64,000 nt of DNA from Actinomyces oris. GTDB lineage: Bacteria > Actinomycetota > Actinomycetes > Actinomycetales > Actinomycetaceae. The notes beneath the pieces were generated by a model. The model saw nothing but the letters and a program-made list of their open reading frames with translations, made no database searches and was not told where the DNA came from. The stretch spans positions 62,001-126,000 of the forward strand of contig NZ_MSKS01000001.1 of the NCBI RefSeq assembly GCF_001937445.1, in the 5' to 3' direction. Each line of letters starts with the position of its first letter. The stretch's first letter is position 1. The translations under genes and the position numbers were made by a program. Below are positions 1 to 8,296 of this stretch, piece by piece.

Positions 1-26
1 CCCGGTACGGCAAGCGCAGCAAGTAG
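1..26 (+). CDS. rpmE: 50S ribosomal protein L31 (3' end only)
   Basis: Only the last seven codons and the TAG stop lie in the window; they encode a basic tail RYGKRSK. Such a tail just before prfA matches the C-terminus of ribosomal protein L31, and rpmE-prfA-prmC is a common actinobacterial order. The call rests on this context and a very short peptide, so it is an inference rather than a domain match. Confidence 0.5.
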
Positions 27-145
27 CCGCGTCTCACGACGCCGGCGGCCGGCTCCCAGAGTCGCCGTCGGCGTCGTTTGCATATCGCACGAGTGCCGCT
101 GGTGCCCGTCAGCACGACTCCTAGCCAGTGAAGGAACCCGAGTCC

Positions 146-1240
146 ATGAGTGAGGACTTCTCCGCCGCAGAGCCGCTCCTGGCCGAGTACGCGGACATCG
201 AGGCCGAGATGGCCGGGCCCGCGGCCGCCGACCCCGGTGCCATGCGACGGCTGGGACGCCGCTACGCCGAGCTGGGCAGGGTCGTGTCCGCCTACCGGGC
301 CTGGCAGTCGGCCAGCGCCGACCTGGCCGACGCCCGCGAGCTGGCCGCGGAGGATGAGGACTTTGCCGCCGAGGTGCCGGCCCTGGAGGCCGCCGAGGCC
401 GCTGCCGGGGAGCACCTGCGCGAGGTCCTCGTGCCCCGGGATCCTGACGACTCCCGCGACGTCATCATCGAGGTCAAGGCCGGTGAGGGCGGTGAGGAGT
501 CGGCGCTGTTCGCCTCCGACCTGGCCCGCATGTACTCCCGCTACGCCGAACGGCAGGGGTGGGCCGTGGAGGTCCTGGACGCCACCGACTCCGACCTGGG
601 TGGTTACAAGGACGTGCGCCTGGCCATCAAGGCCCGCGGGCCCGTGGAGCCCCAGGACGGGGTGTGGGCGCACCTGAAGTATGAGGGCGGCGTCCACCGC
701 GTCCAGCGCGTCCCGGTCACCGAGTCCCAGGGGCGCATCCACACCTCCGCGGCCGGCGTCCTGGTCATGCCGGAGGCCGACGACCCCGGTGAGCTCCAGA
801 TCGACGCCGCCGACCTGCGCATCGACGTCTTCCGCTCCTCGGGACCGGGAGGCCAGAGCGTCAACACCACGGACTCGGCCGTGCGCATCACGCACCTGCC
901 CACGGGGATCGTCGTGTCCATGCAGAACGAGAAGTCCCAGCTGCAGAACAAGGAGGCGGCCATGCGGGTCCTGCGGGCCCGGCTCCTGGCCGAGCGTGCG
1001 GCGGCGGCCGCCGCCGAGGCGGCGCAGGCCCGTCGCAGTCAGGTGCGCACTGTGGACCGCTCCGAGCGCATCCGCACCTACAATTTCCCTGAGAACCGGA
1101 TCGCCGACCACCGCACCGGCTTCAAGGCCTACAACCTTGACGCCGTTCTTGACGGTGATCTCGGCCCGGTGATCGCCTCGGCCATCGCCATGGACGAGAC
1201 TGAACGATTATCCCAGGTGGGTGAGGGCAGTGGTTCCTGA
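146..1240 (+). CDS. prfA: Peptide chain release factor 1 (RF1)
   Basis: RF1 reads UAA and UAG stop codons in the ribosomal A site and triggers hydrolysis of the peptidyl-tRNA ester in the cytoplasm. The 364-residue length is normal for the family. The peptidyl-transferase-centre motif GGQ is at about residues 235-237 ([10 protein letters not shown]), and the codon-recognition tripeptide PVT lies in [10 protein letters not shown], which separates RF1 from RF2 (SPF). I chose the ATG at 146 because AAGGA lies about 10 nt upstream; an in-frame GTG at 128 would add six residues but has no ribosome binding site. The gene overlaps the following prmC by 20 bases, which fits translational coupling with the enzyme that methylates this GGQ glutamine. 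Confidence 0.97.
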   Translation: MSEDFSAAEPLLAEYADIEAEMAGPAAADPGAMRRLGRRYAELGRVVSAYRAWQSASADLADARELAAEDEDFAAEVPALEAAEAAAGEHLREVLVPRDPDDSRDVIIEVKAGEGGEESALFASDLARMYSRYAERQGWAVEVLDATDSDLGGYKDVRLAIKARGPVEPQDGVWAHLKYEGGVHRVQRVPVTESQGRIHTSAAGVLVMPEADDPGELQIDAADLRIDVFRSSGPGGQSVNTTDSAVRITHLPTGIVVSMQNEKSQLQNKEAAMRVLRARLLAERAAAAAAEAAQARRSQVRTVDRSERIRTYNFPENRIADHRTGFKAYNLDAVLDGDLGPVIASAIAMDETERLSQVGEGSGS

Positions 1241-2126
1241 GTTGTGTGGCGGCGCGCCTGCGGGCGCGGTGGACCGCTACGGGCTGCGGGCGCTGGTGCG
1301 CCAGGCGGCCGGTCGGCTGGCTGCGGCCGGTGTGACCAGCCCGCAGGTCGATGCCCGAATCCTGGCCGAGCACCTGTTGGGGCGGGCCCTGCTGCTGGCC
1401 GACGGCGCCGACGGCGACTTCCCGGCCGCCTATGACGCGCTGGTGCTGCGTCGCGAGTGCCGTGAGCCCCTCCAGCACATCATCGGCCGCATGTGGCTGC
1501 GGGGCGCCGAGCTCATCAGCCGTCCCGGCGTGTTCATCGTGCGCCCGGAGACCGAGGTGGTGGCCGGGGCCGCCATTGAGGCGGCCCGCGAGGTGATGGA
1601 CGGCGGCGGGGGAGTGGTCCTGACCGCCGACCTGTGCACCGGCTCGGGCGCGATCGCGGCCTGCGTCGCCAAGGAGGTGCCGGGAGCCCGGGTGGTCGCC
1701 GTCGAGATCAGCGAGACCGCCGCGTCCCTGGCCCGCGAGAACTGTGAGCGGCTGGTGCCCGGACGTGTCGAGGTGATTCACGCCGACGCCACCGACCCGC
1801 TGGTCCTTCACGACCTCAACGGGCAGGTCGACGTCGTCGTCTCCAACCCGCCCTACGTTCCGGCCGGCGCCGTGGAGGACACCGAGACGGCCCAGCACGA
1901 GCCCACTGTGGCGCTCTACGGCGGGGGCCCTGACGGGCTGGAGATTCCGATTGACGTCCTGGTGCGCTCGGTCGCGCTGCTGCGCACCGGCGGGGTGCTC
2001 GTCATGGAGCACGACCACGAGCAGGGGGCGCTGCTGCGCGCGGCCGCGCTCGGGGCCGGGTTCAAACAGGCCGAAACCGGCCAGGACCTCACCGGCCGTG
2101 ACCGCTACCTGCGCGCCGTGCGGTAA
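1221..2126 (+). CDS. prmC: Release factor glutamine methyltransferase
   Basis: PrmC transfers a methyl group from S-adenosylmethionine to the glutamine of the GGQ motif of release factors. The protein is 301 residues with a GTG start inside the end of prfA. The SAM-binding loop is visible as [10 protein letters not shown], and the substrate-glutamine motif NPPY is at about residues 209-212, followed by the usual LYGGGPDGL stretch. The 3' end is special: its last 81 bases, ending with the stop codon, recur at 8114-8194 with 74 of 81 bases identical. The next 6 kb therefore look like an insertion at the 3' end of prmC that left or regenerated the gene tail. Confidence 0.95.
   Translation: MRAVVPELCGGAPAGAVDRYGLRALVRQAAGRLAAAGVTSPQVDARILAEHLLGRALLLADGADGDFPAAYDALVLRRECREPLQHIIGRMWLRGAELISRPGVFIVRPETEVVAGAAIEAAREVMDGGGGVVLTADLCTGSGAIAACVAKEVPGARVVAVEISETAASLARENCERLVPGRVEVIHADATDPLVLHDLNGQVDVVVSNPPYVPAGAVEDTETAQHEPTVALYGGGPDGLEIPIDVLVRSVALLRTGGVLVMEHDHEQGALLRAAALGAGFKQAETGQDLTGRDRYLRAVR
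2046..2126 (+). repeat. 81-bp direct repeat, left copy (3' end of prmC)
   Basis: This stretch encodes the last 26 residues of PrmC plus the stop codon. It matches 8114-8194 without gaps, with 7 mismatches by hand count (about 91 percent). Most differences keep the encoded peptide nearly unchanged. Together with the right copy it frames a 6,068-bp lower-GC island, in the manner of an attachment site at a gene's 3' end. Confidence 0.85.
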
Positions 2127-2174
2127 GGCCCTGCGCCGGCAGAGGCGGCTCTCAAGACCGGTCTGAGCCCGACC

Positions 2175-2251
2175 GCGGTGGGTACCTGTTTCGGCTGCGT
2201 GATGCCCGCTCGCATTCGGTGAGCTGTGGTGTCGCTGATTGAGCGGATGTG
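2175..2251. repeat. Diverged 77-bp direct repeat, left copy
   Basis: This non-coding stretch 48 bp after prmC aligns without gaps to 8636-8712, with about 14 mismatches in 77 (about 82 percent). The best-kept core is ATTCGGTGAGCTG. In the left copy it lies 48 bp after the prmC stop. In the right copy it lies about 440 bp after the duplicated prmC tail, because a nucleotidyltransferase gene sits between. It is probably an old flank of prmC that was duplicated together with the tail. Confidence 0.65.
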
Positions 2252-2257
2252 AACAGG

Positions 2258-2292
2258 TGGTGGGCTCGTCAACATTGTTGACGAGCCCACCA
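2258..2292. terminator. Long perfect hairpin after nanE (bidirectional terminator candidate)
   Basis: A perfect 16-bp inverted repeat (2258-2273 and 2277-2292) with a 3-nt loop lies between the convergent ends of prmC and nanE. There is no T-run on either strand, as is common for actinobacterial hairpin terminators. Its position 32 nt past the nanE stop suggests it ends the island operon, and it may also stop prmC readthrough. Confidence 0.6.
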
Positions 2293-2323
2293 GATTGGCG
2301 GATCAATCGAGCCTGTTCCCCGA

Positions 2324-3028
2324 CTACTTACTATTCACGCCGTCCGCACGCGCCTGCTCAATTCCATCGCAGAACCAACGGGTGATCGATTCCGGGTGCG
2401 TGATCGCCGTACCAATGGTGACGGCTAGAGCCCCGCGTTGTAGCGCCTGAGCCGCTTCGCCAGCATTGTGAAATCGGCCCTCGGCAATGATCGGCACATC
2501 AATGTGCTCGCTTAGCTCCTCAACCAGATCCAAGTCGGGGCCACGTGTTGCTTGGCGCTCACCGCTGTATCCAGCCAGGGTCGTCCCCACGAGGTCAGCG
2601 CCCGCATCCCGACTGTCTAGGCCATCGTCCAGCGAGCCACAGTCCGCCATGAGGAGGGTCCCGGGGAACTGACGCCGCACCTCGGTGATGATTTCCTTAA
2701 GAGAATGCCTATCTGGGCGAGGGCGGCGTGTTCCATCAATGGCTACAATCTCGCACCCAGTCTCGGCTACAGCAAGCGCATCCTTGAGTGTGGGGGTGAT
2801 GTAGACGCCGTCGTTGCCGACCTTCACCAGCCCGATGATGGGAACATGCAATACCGGTCTGGCGAGGCGTAGATCGTCCAAGCCCTTAAGGCGCACACCT
2901 ACGGCTCCGCCATGGACTACTGATTGGGCGATCTGAGTCATGGTTTGCGGATGGAGCATTGGTTCGCCGGGATAGGCCTGGCAAGAGACGATGAGTCCTC
3001 CGCGAAGTGCTCCGATGATGTCACTCAT
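2324..3028 (-). CDS. nanE: N-acetylmannosamine-6-phosphate 2-epimerase
   Basis: NanE converts ManNAc-6-phosphate to GlcNAc-6-phosphate, the step that feeds sialic acid or ManNAc breakdown into the GlcNAc route. The protein is 234 residues, the usual size, and is a TIM barrel. Family landmarks visible are LIVSCQAYPGEP near the N-terminus, the GLVKV segment carrying the catalytic lysine, the IDGTRRPRP loop and IIAEGRFHN near the C-terminal phosphate site. It is the last gene of a five-gene operon and its start overlaps the preceding esterase by 8 bases. Neither nanA (sialic acid lyase) nor nagA/nagB is present in the window, so this operon may start from ManNAc rather than sialic acid. Confidence 0.93.
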   Translation of the reverse strand: MSDIIGALRGGLIVSCQAYPGEPMLHPQTMTQIAQSVVHGGAVGVRLKGLDDLRLARPVLHVPIIGLVKVGNDGVYITPTLKDALAVAETGCEIVAIDGTRRPRPDRHSLKEIITEVRRQFPGTLLMADCGSLDDGLDSRDAGADLVGTTLAGYSGERQATRGPDLDLVEELSEHIDVPIIAEGRFHNAGEAAQALQRGALAVTIGTAITHPESITRWFCDGIEQARADGVNSK

Positions 3029-3944
3029 AGGGTCTCCTAGCGTCGATGAGGTCTACCAATCGCTCGAGAACCAGTTTCCTCGCCCTGTCTGCGATCCTTG
3101 GTCCGTTGAGACCGAGAATCCCGTGGCAGGTCCCGGGAAGCAGGATCGCTTCGGTCGGAACGTTTGCCCCTGTCAGAGCTCTAGCGAATGCAAGATTTTC
3201 ATCCAGGAGAGGGTCGCACTGGTTCGCAAGAAGGAATGTTGGCGGAAATCTTGAAAGATCACTCTCTCTGGCCGGTGCCGCGTGGGGTGTCGGATTCTGA
3301 GCACCAAGATATGCCTTCCACGAAGCAGTTGCGTTCGGCAAGTCCCATACGGCTGTGCTGGTGGCGCCCTGCATCGAGGTAGTACTCAGACGGTCGTCCA
3401 GCACCGGCTCAATAAGGAATACATGGTCCGGCATGCAGATTCCGGTATCTCGACATCGAAGAGATAGTCCCGCAGCCAGGTTTCCCCCGGCGGAGTCGCC
3501 GTAGATGATTCTCGTCGCTTCCGGGTACTGCGTGAGGATCCATGTCCAGGCGGCAACGCAGTCCTCGAGTGGAAGCGGAAAAGGGGCTTCAGGAGCGAGT
3601 CGGTAGTTAGGGCTTACGACCGTTGCGCCGGTACGCAGGGCTAGAATGGCGTTCCACGCGTCGTCGTACTTTGCCTGCCCAGCAACGAAGCCTCCACCAT
3701 GAATGGATAGGATGACCGCGCTCGCACCATCCTCCGGGGCATGAACTCTCAGCTCCAGTTCCCCGCCATCGGTTGGAACTGTGAGGACTGTGCGAGTAAG
3801 CCCCTCAGGGACAGGGGTATCCTGGTCGAGGATCGTTGCCCCTGCGTCACGCATTGTCTGCGGATCCCAGGTGGTCTGGGGAGGAACTTCCTCCGCAGCT
3901 ACCGCCACCTCAGGATCAAGAAGGCGAGAAGGCTCAAACGTCAT
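3021..3944 (-). CDS. Alpha/beta hydrolase, HSL-type esterase/deacetylase
   Basis: This is a 307-residue cytoplasmic hydrolase of the hormone-sensitive-lipase branch of the alpha/beta fold. The oxyanion-hole motif HGGGF and the nucleophile elbow GDSAGGN are both present, and DE and H segments near the C-terminus (QCDPLLDE, GTCHGI) supply the rest of the triad. The ATG at 3944 is preferred because GAAGGAGG lies just upstream and the codon overlaps the previous gene's stop as ATGA; an upstream in-frame start at 3974 lacks these. Its place between a sugar transporter and NanE suggests that it removes an ester or acyl group from an imported amino sugar. The substrate itself is unknown. Confidence 0.85.
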   Translation of the reverse strand: MTFEPSRLLDPEVAVAAEEVPPQTTWDPQTMRDAGATILDQDTPVPEGLTRTVLTVPTDGGELELRVHAPEDGASAVILSIHGGGFVAGQAKYDDAWNAILALRTGATVVSPNYRLAPEAPFPLPLEDCVAAWTWILTQYPEATRIIYGDSAGGNLAAGLSLRCRDTGICMPDHVFLIEPVLDDRLSTTSMQGATSTAVWDLPNATASWKAYLGAQNPTPHAAPARESDLSRFPPTFLLANQCDPLLDENLAFARALTGANVPTEAILLPGTCHGILGLNGPRIADRARKLVLERLVDLIDARRPYE

Positions 3945-4741
3945 GAGATGACCTCCTTCAGGAACGAGTCGCACACCGCATAGAAACCCTCGGACTGGTC
4001 GCGGCGCACGCAGTGAGATGCTCCAGGAACTAGGGTTGTACGGATCATGGTGTTGCCGAGAGAACGAACTGCCTGTAGCCCGTCAACTCCCAGGAGGACG
4101 TCATCGCCGTCAGACGTCACTAGGAGCGTGGGCATAGCCAGGATCGAGGCCGTCTCTTTCCAGGAGGTTTGGGGAGAGACATAGCCGGTGCGGACGAAGT
4201 CTCGATCTACCTGAACTTTGCCCTGTAACCACGCACAGGACTCTTCGAGGTCCCACGCTGGGTAAAGTTCCCGGTTCTCGGTTAGCGCCTCGTCGGGATG
4301 ATCCGAGATCCATGCCATACGGGTAGCTAGTGCTGTCGCCTCGTTGCTGTAAGCGGTTCTCTGGTCCTCGGAGAGCCACGCAGGTTCCTCTAGGACCAGT
4401 GCGTCAACGAGATCCGGACGCTGAGCGGCAGCAGCCGCTGCAACCGCACCGCCCATTGAATGGCCAATCAAGATCAGCGCAGTGCTGTGCTCACGGCCCT
4501 CGAGGATGGTGATGAGGTCCTTAACCATTATCCCAACTGGATCGTTCAGTTCTGCGGGGCTGAAATGGGTGGATAGGCCGTGACCGCGTGCATCTATGGA
4601 GGTGACGTCGTAGTCATTCCGCCAGTGCCGGTGTGCGGCTGCCAGTGATGCTGCATTGTCGGTGACACCATGATTGAGGAAGAGCTGAGGCGCTCCGGAT
4701 TTGATGGTGTGGATGCGTGCGATTCCAGACGTGCTTTTCAT
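3941..4741 (-). CDS. Alpha/beta hydrolase (second operon hydrolase)
   Basis: A 266-residue alpha/beta hydrolase of the short esterase/peroxidase-like group. It shows NHGVTDN after the first strand, DARGHG, the nucleophile elbow GHSMGG and a C-terminal GASHCV segment with the likely catalytic histidine. No signal peptide is seen, so it should act in the cytoplasm. It overlaps the upstream transporter gene and the downstream esterase gene by 4 bases each, so it is firmly part of the operon. Two different intracellular hydrolases between transporter and epimerase are unusual for a nan cluster and point to a decorated (for example acylated) amino-sugar substrate. That function is inferred from context only. 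Confidence 0.82.
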   Translation of the reverse strand: MKSTSGIARIHTIKSGAPQLFLNHGVTDNAASLAAAHRHWRNDYDVTSIDARGHGLSTHFSPAELNDPVGIMVKDLITILEGREHSTALILIGHSMGGAVAAAAAAQRPDLVDALVLEEPAWLSEDQRTAYSNEATALATRMAWISDHPDEALTENRELYPAWDLEESCAWLQGKVQVDRDFVRTGYVSPQTSWKETASILAMPTLLVTSDGDDVLLGVDGLQAVRSLGNTMIRTTLVPGASHCVRRDQSEGFYAVCDSFLKEVIS

Positions 4742-6093
4742 GCTTCTCTCCTGACGTACTCGCGCTCGATGTCCTCAAGTGTCTTACCGCGTGTCTCAGG
4801 AATGACCTTCAGAGCAAAGACGGCAAGGAGAGTCGTTGCAACGGCGTAGATCCCGAAGGTGCCGACTCCACCAAGGGCATCGAAGAGGCTGAGGAAGGTC
4901 AGCGAGACGATGAAGCTCAGCGTCCAGTTGACTCCGATAGTCAGACTCATGGCGGTCGCACGGATCCGTAAGGGATACAGTTCGGAAGGAATGATGAAGA
5001 CGACGATGTCCAGTCCGACGGCGACTGCGGCAATGTACAGGAAGATGCAGGCAACTCCAATTAAGGAGGTGGCGCCGGAGGTAATTCCACGCATGAGCAG
5101 GAAGGCGAAGATGGCGAGACAGACCGCTTGTCCTGCGGCACCAGCTGCGAGCAGTTTGGTGCGACCGATCTTATCTACCAACCCCATTCCTATAACCGTA
5201 AAGACAATGTTGATAACGCCTACGCCCACCGTAGCGAGAAGGGCCGATGAGGCGCCGAGTCCAGCGCTCTCGAAGATGGAAGGGGCGTAGTAGACTACGG
5301 CGTTTACGCCAGTGAGCTGTCCTAGGATCTGTAGCCCTACACCTGCGACGAGGACATGGCGTAGCCGGGGGTCGAGCAGTGCTTTCCATCCATCAGACTG
5401 GGTAGTCTCGTCAGTGGAGCGGATGTCCTCAAGCTCCGTCTTCACCTCTTCAGGGGTGCGGAACTTTTCCAGCACCTTCTGGGCTTCATCGCTACGACCG
5501 TTGATGGCGAGCCAACGCGGTGACTCTGCCAGGCTGAGGACTCCGATGCCCAGGAGCAGCGAGGGGATGACCGCTAGGCCGATCATCCAGCGCCAATCCT
5601 GATTGATACCGGCAAGCGCGTAATTTGATAGGTAGGCGAACATGATACCGGAGACGATCATCAGTTGGTTCAGGCTGACCAGTCTGCCTCGTAGATCTGC
5701 CGGGGCGAGTTCAGAGATAAACACGGGGACGATGCTGGAGGCGCATCCGACTGCCAATCCCAGGATGACCCGGGAGATTACCATAATTGGTGCAGACGTT
5801 GAGAAGGCTGCCATCAGCGAACCAATGATGAATACCGCAGATGCGGCCAGGAGGACAGGGCGACGCCCGAACTTGTCGGACAAACGTCCGGAGGACATAG
5901 CTCCCAGTGCTGCTCCCACGGTGAGGGAAGAGACGACGACGCCTGAGGTGAAGGGCGTTAGACCGAAGTAGTCGGTCATGGCGGGTAATGCCCCGGAAAT
6001 GACTCCGGTGTCGTAGCCGAAGAGCAGCCCGCCCAGAGCGATGATGGAAGTGGCCCAGATAACGTGGCCGTTTCGGGTTCCAGTCGTTGTCAT
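4738..6093 (-). CDS. MFS sugar transporter (sugar porter family)
   Basis: A 451-residue membrane protein with about twelve hydrophobic segments, of the sugar porter branch of the major facilitator superfamily, usually proton-driven uptake. Signatures present are GGLLFGYDTGVISGA in the first helix, SDKFGRRP in the loop between helices 2 and 3, PESPRWL before the central loop, and PETRGK near the C-terminus. It lies 2 bp after the ROK kinase gene and overlaps the next hydrolase gene by 4 bases. Bacterial nan loci mostly use TRAP, ABC, SSS or NanT-type carriers. A GlcP/XylE-like porter here is therefore a less common choice and argues for a neutral sugar such as ManNAc rather than charged sialic acid. 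Confidence 0.9.
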   Translation of the reverse strand: MTTTGTRNGHVIWATSIIALGGLLFGYDTGVISGALPAMTDYFGLTPFTSGVVVSSLTVGAALGAMSSGRLSDKFGRRPVLLAASAVFIIGSLMAAFSTSAPIMVISRVILGLAVGCASSIVPVFISELAPADLRGRLVSLNQLMIVSGIMFAYLSNYALAGINQDWRWMIGLAVIPSLLLGIGVLSLAESPRWLAINGRSDEAQKVLEKFRTPEEVKTELEDIRSTDETTQSDGWKALLDPRLRHVLVAGVGLQILGQLTGVNAVVYYAPSIFESAGLGASSALLATVGVGVINIVFTVIGMGLVDKIGRTKLLAAGAAGQAVCLAIFAFLLMRGITSGATSLIGVACIFLYIAAVAVGLDIVVFIIPSELYPLRIRATAMSLTIGVNWTLSFIVSLTFLSLFDALGGVGTFGIYAVATTLLAVFALKVIPETRGKTLEDIEREYVRREA

Positions 6094-6095
6094 GG

Positions 6096-7094
6096 TCAGG
6101 CTTCCGTTCTTTCAGCAGGGATGTCACACGTTGGAAAGTTCAGGGAGAATGCGGCGGCACCCAGCAGGGCTGCCTGTGAGCCGCGGGTTGCCGTGGTGAT
6201 AGGAGTGTTGGCGACTACGTCCATGGCGTCATGGGCCACGCCCTGCTTTACCGCGTCAAGCCACCCGCTGTAGGCCTCGGTGACGCCACCCGCAAGAGTG
6301 ACTAGATCGACGTCGAGGGTGTTGAGCAGGCTACCGATGACCCTGCCCGTGGCGAATCCTGCGACGCGGTATGCCTCCTGGGCGGCGGTATTGCCCTCCT
6401 CTGCGGCTCGAGCGAGGGTCCTTCCGTCCCTCGTTGCGTCATCGCCAGCGTTCAGCTTCTTGGCGATACGTAGGATTCCCGGGCCTGAGGCTAGTGCCTC
6501 GATGTGTCCGTTGCGCCCGCAGGTGCACTTCATGCCTTCGGCCTCACTGACACCGATGTGCCCAAGGTGTCCAGCTGCACCATGGGAGCCCTGAAGGAGG
6601 TTCCCGTCGGTCACGATGCTTCCACCGATTCCTGTGCCGACGGCCACCATCATCATTGAGCGGTGACCGCGTCCAGCACCGAAGAGAGCTTCGCCCAGGC
6701 CATGCGCGTGGGCGTCGTTCAGGGCACGGAAAGGTACGGAGAACTCGGCAGTAAATGGTGCGGATAAGTCAGCTCCTCTCCAGCCCGGGATAGTGTCAGT
6801 AGCGTGAGTGACGACACCACGGCTGGAATCGATGACTCCTCCTGCTGACATGCCGACGGCGTCGAGTTGAACGCCTGGGTGACCCGAGAGCACATCCCTG
6901 GCTACTCGAACAGCTGCCGCCAGGATGCCGTCGCTGCCGTCCTCAGTCGCGGTCGGGGTTGTTGCTGACGTGATGATCTTGGCGTCGCCGTCGCTGATAC
7001 GTACTAGCGCGGCGTTGATCTTGGTGCCGCCGATGTCCAGTGCCACGACGTTGTGTTGTGGGCTGGTTCCGCTCTGATGCAATGGGGGCTGCAT
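6096..7094 (-). CDS. nanK: ROK-family sugar kinase, probable N-acetylmannosamine kinase
   Basis: A 332-residue ROK kinase expected to phosphorylate ManNAc (or a related hexosamine) with ATP. The phosphate-binding motif DIGGTK is at residues 20-25, the catalytic aspartate is in NDAHAHG at about D127, and the second ATP motif is VGTGIGG. The zinc site is unusual: after GHLGH (H179) the cysteine cluster reads CTCGRNGH, so the third cysteine (usually CxCGxxGC) is histidine at about residue 197. An AAGGAG lies about 11 nt before the ATG. It is the first gene of the operon, directly behind the divergent GntR regulator. Pairing with NanE supports ManNAc kinase; glucokinase or GlcNAc kinase remain possible. 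Confidence 0.85.
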   Translation of the reverse strand: MQPPLHQSGTSPQHNVVALDIGGTKINAALVRISDGDAKIITSATTPTATEDGSDGILAAAVRVARDVLSGHPGVQLDAVGMSAGGVIDSSRGVVTHATDTIPGWRGADLSAPFTAEFSVPFRALNDAHAHGLGEALFGAGRGHRSMMMVAVGTGIGGSIVTDGNLLQGSHGAAGHLGHIGVSEAEGMKCTCGRNGHIEALASGPGILRIAKKLNAGDDATRDGRTLARAAEEGNTAAQEAYRVAGFATGRVIGSLLNTLDVDLVTLAGGVTEAYSGWLDAVKQGVAHDAMDVVANTPITTATRGSQAALLGAAAFSLNFPTCDIPAERTEA

Positions 7095-7184
7095 GAAAAC
7101 TCACTCTCCTTTGAGCTAGTCCGCGGGAGGTCCGGGGACCGGGATCTCACGCTTCTGCCAGGGCCTGATACGATCCCCGGCAGA

Positions 7185-7218
7185 TCACCATATGGTAGAC
7201 TTTCTAACCATAGGGTGA
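7185..7218. promoter_or_regulatory. Operator candidate for the GntR regulator
   Basis: A 12-bp inverted repeat (7185-7196 TCACCATATGGT and 7207-7218 ACCATAGGGTGA) with one mismatch and a 10-bp spacer lies in the space between the divergent kinase operon and regulator gene. Such a site could control both promoters. The link to this regulator is inferred from position only. Confidence 0.55.
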
Positions 7219-7282
7219 TTGCTGCCGATGGTACACCTGTGTCGGGTGGATGGGAACGGTTTGATTAAAGATTGGAAAAGCC

Positions 7283-7969
7283 GTGCATAAGTACGAGCGC
7301 ATTCGTGAGGCCATTGAGGTGATGGTGGCTGAGGCTGGTCCTGGGGCGCGCCTGCCCACTGAGAAGGAGTTGGCTCGGCGCTTCGACGCCTCAGCGATGA
7401 CGGTGCGGCGCGCTCTGCAGGTGCTCTCGGAGGCCGGCCAGCTGTACGGGGTTCCTGGGAAGGGAATCTTTGTGGCGCGTTCTCGTGTGACCAAGGTGGC
7501 TTGCGTGTCTACCTCCTTCACGGAGGCGCTGCGGGCTTCGGGACGTCGGGCGAGCAGTCGACTCATCTCGGCAGCCTTGCGGCCGCCCTTGGATGAGGCC
7601 GAGCGTGACTTCTTTGCTGTTGGTGAGGGTGGGTTCGTTGTTGAGGTGCGTCGCGTGCGCCTTGGGGATGGGGTCCCTATCGGCTTTGAGGTCGCTGCTC
7701 TTAATGCGGCTATACTTCCTCGAATTCTTGGGTATGATCTCACTGGATCTCTGTACGAGTTGATTGAGCATCGCTACCATCTTGAGATTGAGCGCACAGG
7801 TATCGTTGTATCATCCCGACTTCCGGATGGGGTTGAGGCGAAGTTACTTGAGGTAGCGACCACTGAGCCGTGCCTGCAGACAGTTGTCACTGCCCAGGTT
7901 GCGGGTGGGCGGAATCTTGAGCGCACCGTAGCGATCTATCGCGGAGACATGTATGAGCTGGCCATCTGA
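7283..7969 (+). CDS. GntR/HutC-family regulator with UTRA domain
   Basis: A 228-residue transcription factor. Residues 1-70 form the winged helix-turn-helix of GntR proteins (ARLPTEKELARRF, MTVRRALQVL, GKGIFVAR); the remainder is a UTRA ligand-binding domain of the kind that senses sugar phosphates and similar small effectors. The GTG start has only a weak ribosome binding site (GGAAAAG). It is transcribed away from the amino-sugar operon with an inverted-repeat operator candidate in between, so it probably represses that operon until ManNAc-6-P or GlcNAc-6-P accumulates. The ligand is inferred. Codon bias is weaker than in core genes, matching the rest of the island. Confidence 0.88.
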   Translation: MHKYERIREAIEVMVAEAGPGARLPTEKELARRFDASAMTVRRALQVLSEAGQLYGVPGKGIFVARSRVTKVACVSTSFTEALRASGRRASSRLISAALRPPLDEAERDFFAVGEGGFVVEVRRVRLGDGVPIGFEVAALNAAILPRILGYDLTGSLYELIEHRYHLEIERTGIVVSSRLPDGVEAKLLEVATTEPCLQTVVTAQVAGGRNLERTVAIYRGDMYELAI

Positions 7970-8113
7970 TTCCGGTATTTATTTAGATGTGGTTCACTCA
8001 AGTTGCTTCGGAGTGGTGGTTGTCGGGGGCGGATTAAAGTAAGGGGTAGAAAATTCGCGCTGGCTGCGATGTGTTATCTATCTGACGGGTGTCTAGCACG
8101 CTTATGCCGATCT

Positions 8114-8194
8114 GCGCTCGGGGTTGGGTTCAAGCGGGCCGAGACGGGCCAGGACCTCACCGGCCGCGACCGCTACCTGCGCGCCGTGCGGTAA
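8114..8194 (+). repeat. 81-bp direct repeat, right copy (prmC-tail fragment)
   Basis: This is a second copy of the prmC 3' end, in the same orientation and with the stop codon intact (74 of 81 bases identical to 2046-2126). The similarity begins sharply at 8114; upstream bases do not resemble prmC. It is a gene fragment, not an expressed methyltransferase. The 327-bp gap between the GntR gene and the nucleotidyltransferase gene otherwise shows only a GC-rich hairpin just past the fragment's stop (about 8196-8244). Confidence 0.85.
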
Positions 8195-8296
8195 ACCCCG
8201 CCGGCGGGGCCAGCAGTGCTCGGGCCGCCTACCGCCTCGGCGGCCGACGTGGCTGGTTCTCTGGTCAACGTTCCACGGTTCTGAGAGAATAGTTCT

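Larger units (their letters stand above)
2127..8194. mobile_element. Genomic island inserted at prmC 3' end (amino-sugar operon)
   Basis: The segment between the two 81-bp prmC-tail repeats contains six genes: the five-gene nan-like operon and its divergent GntR regulator. Base composition and third-position G/C bias are clearly weaker than in prfA, prmC or pcrA on either side. No integrase, transposase, tRNA or replication gene is visible inside, so how it moved is unknown. Options are a site-specific element that lost its integrase, or a homologous-recombination event from a relative with a diverged prmC. The repeats and the composition step are seen directly; mobility is inferred. Confidence 0.6.

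Noticed and set aside
8003-8194. Possible small gene ending with a PrmC-like tail
   Set aside because: Only the last 27 codons resemble PrmC and the rest is non-coding-looking; better explained as a duplicated fragment.
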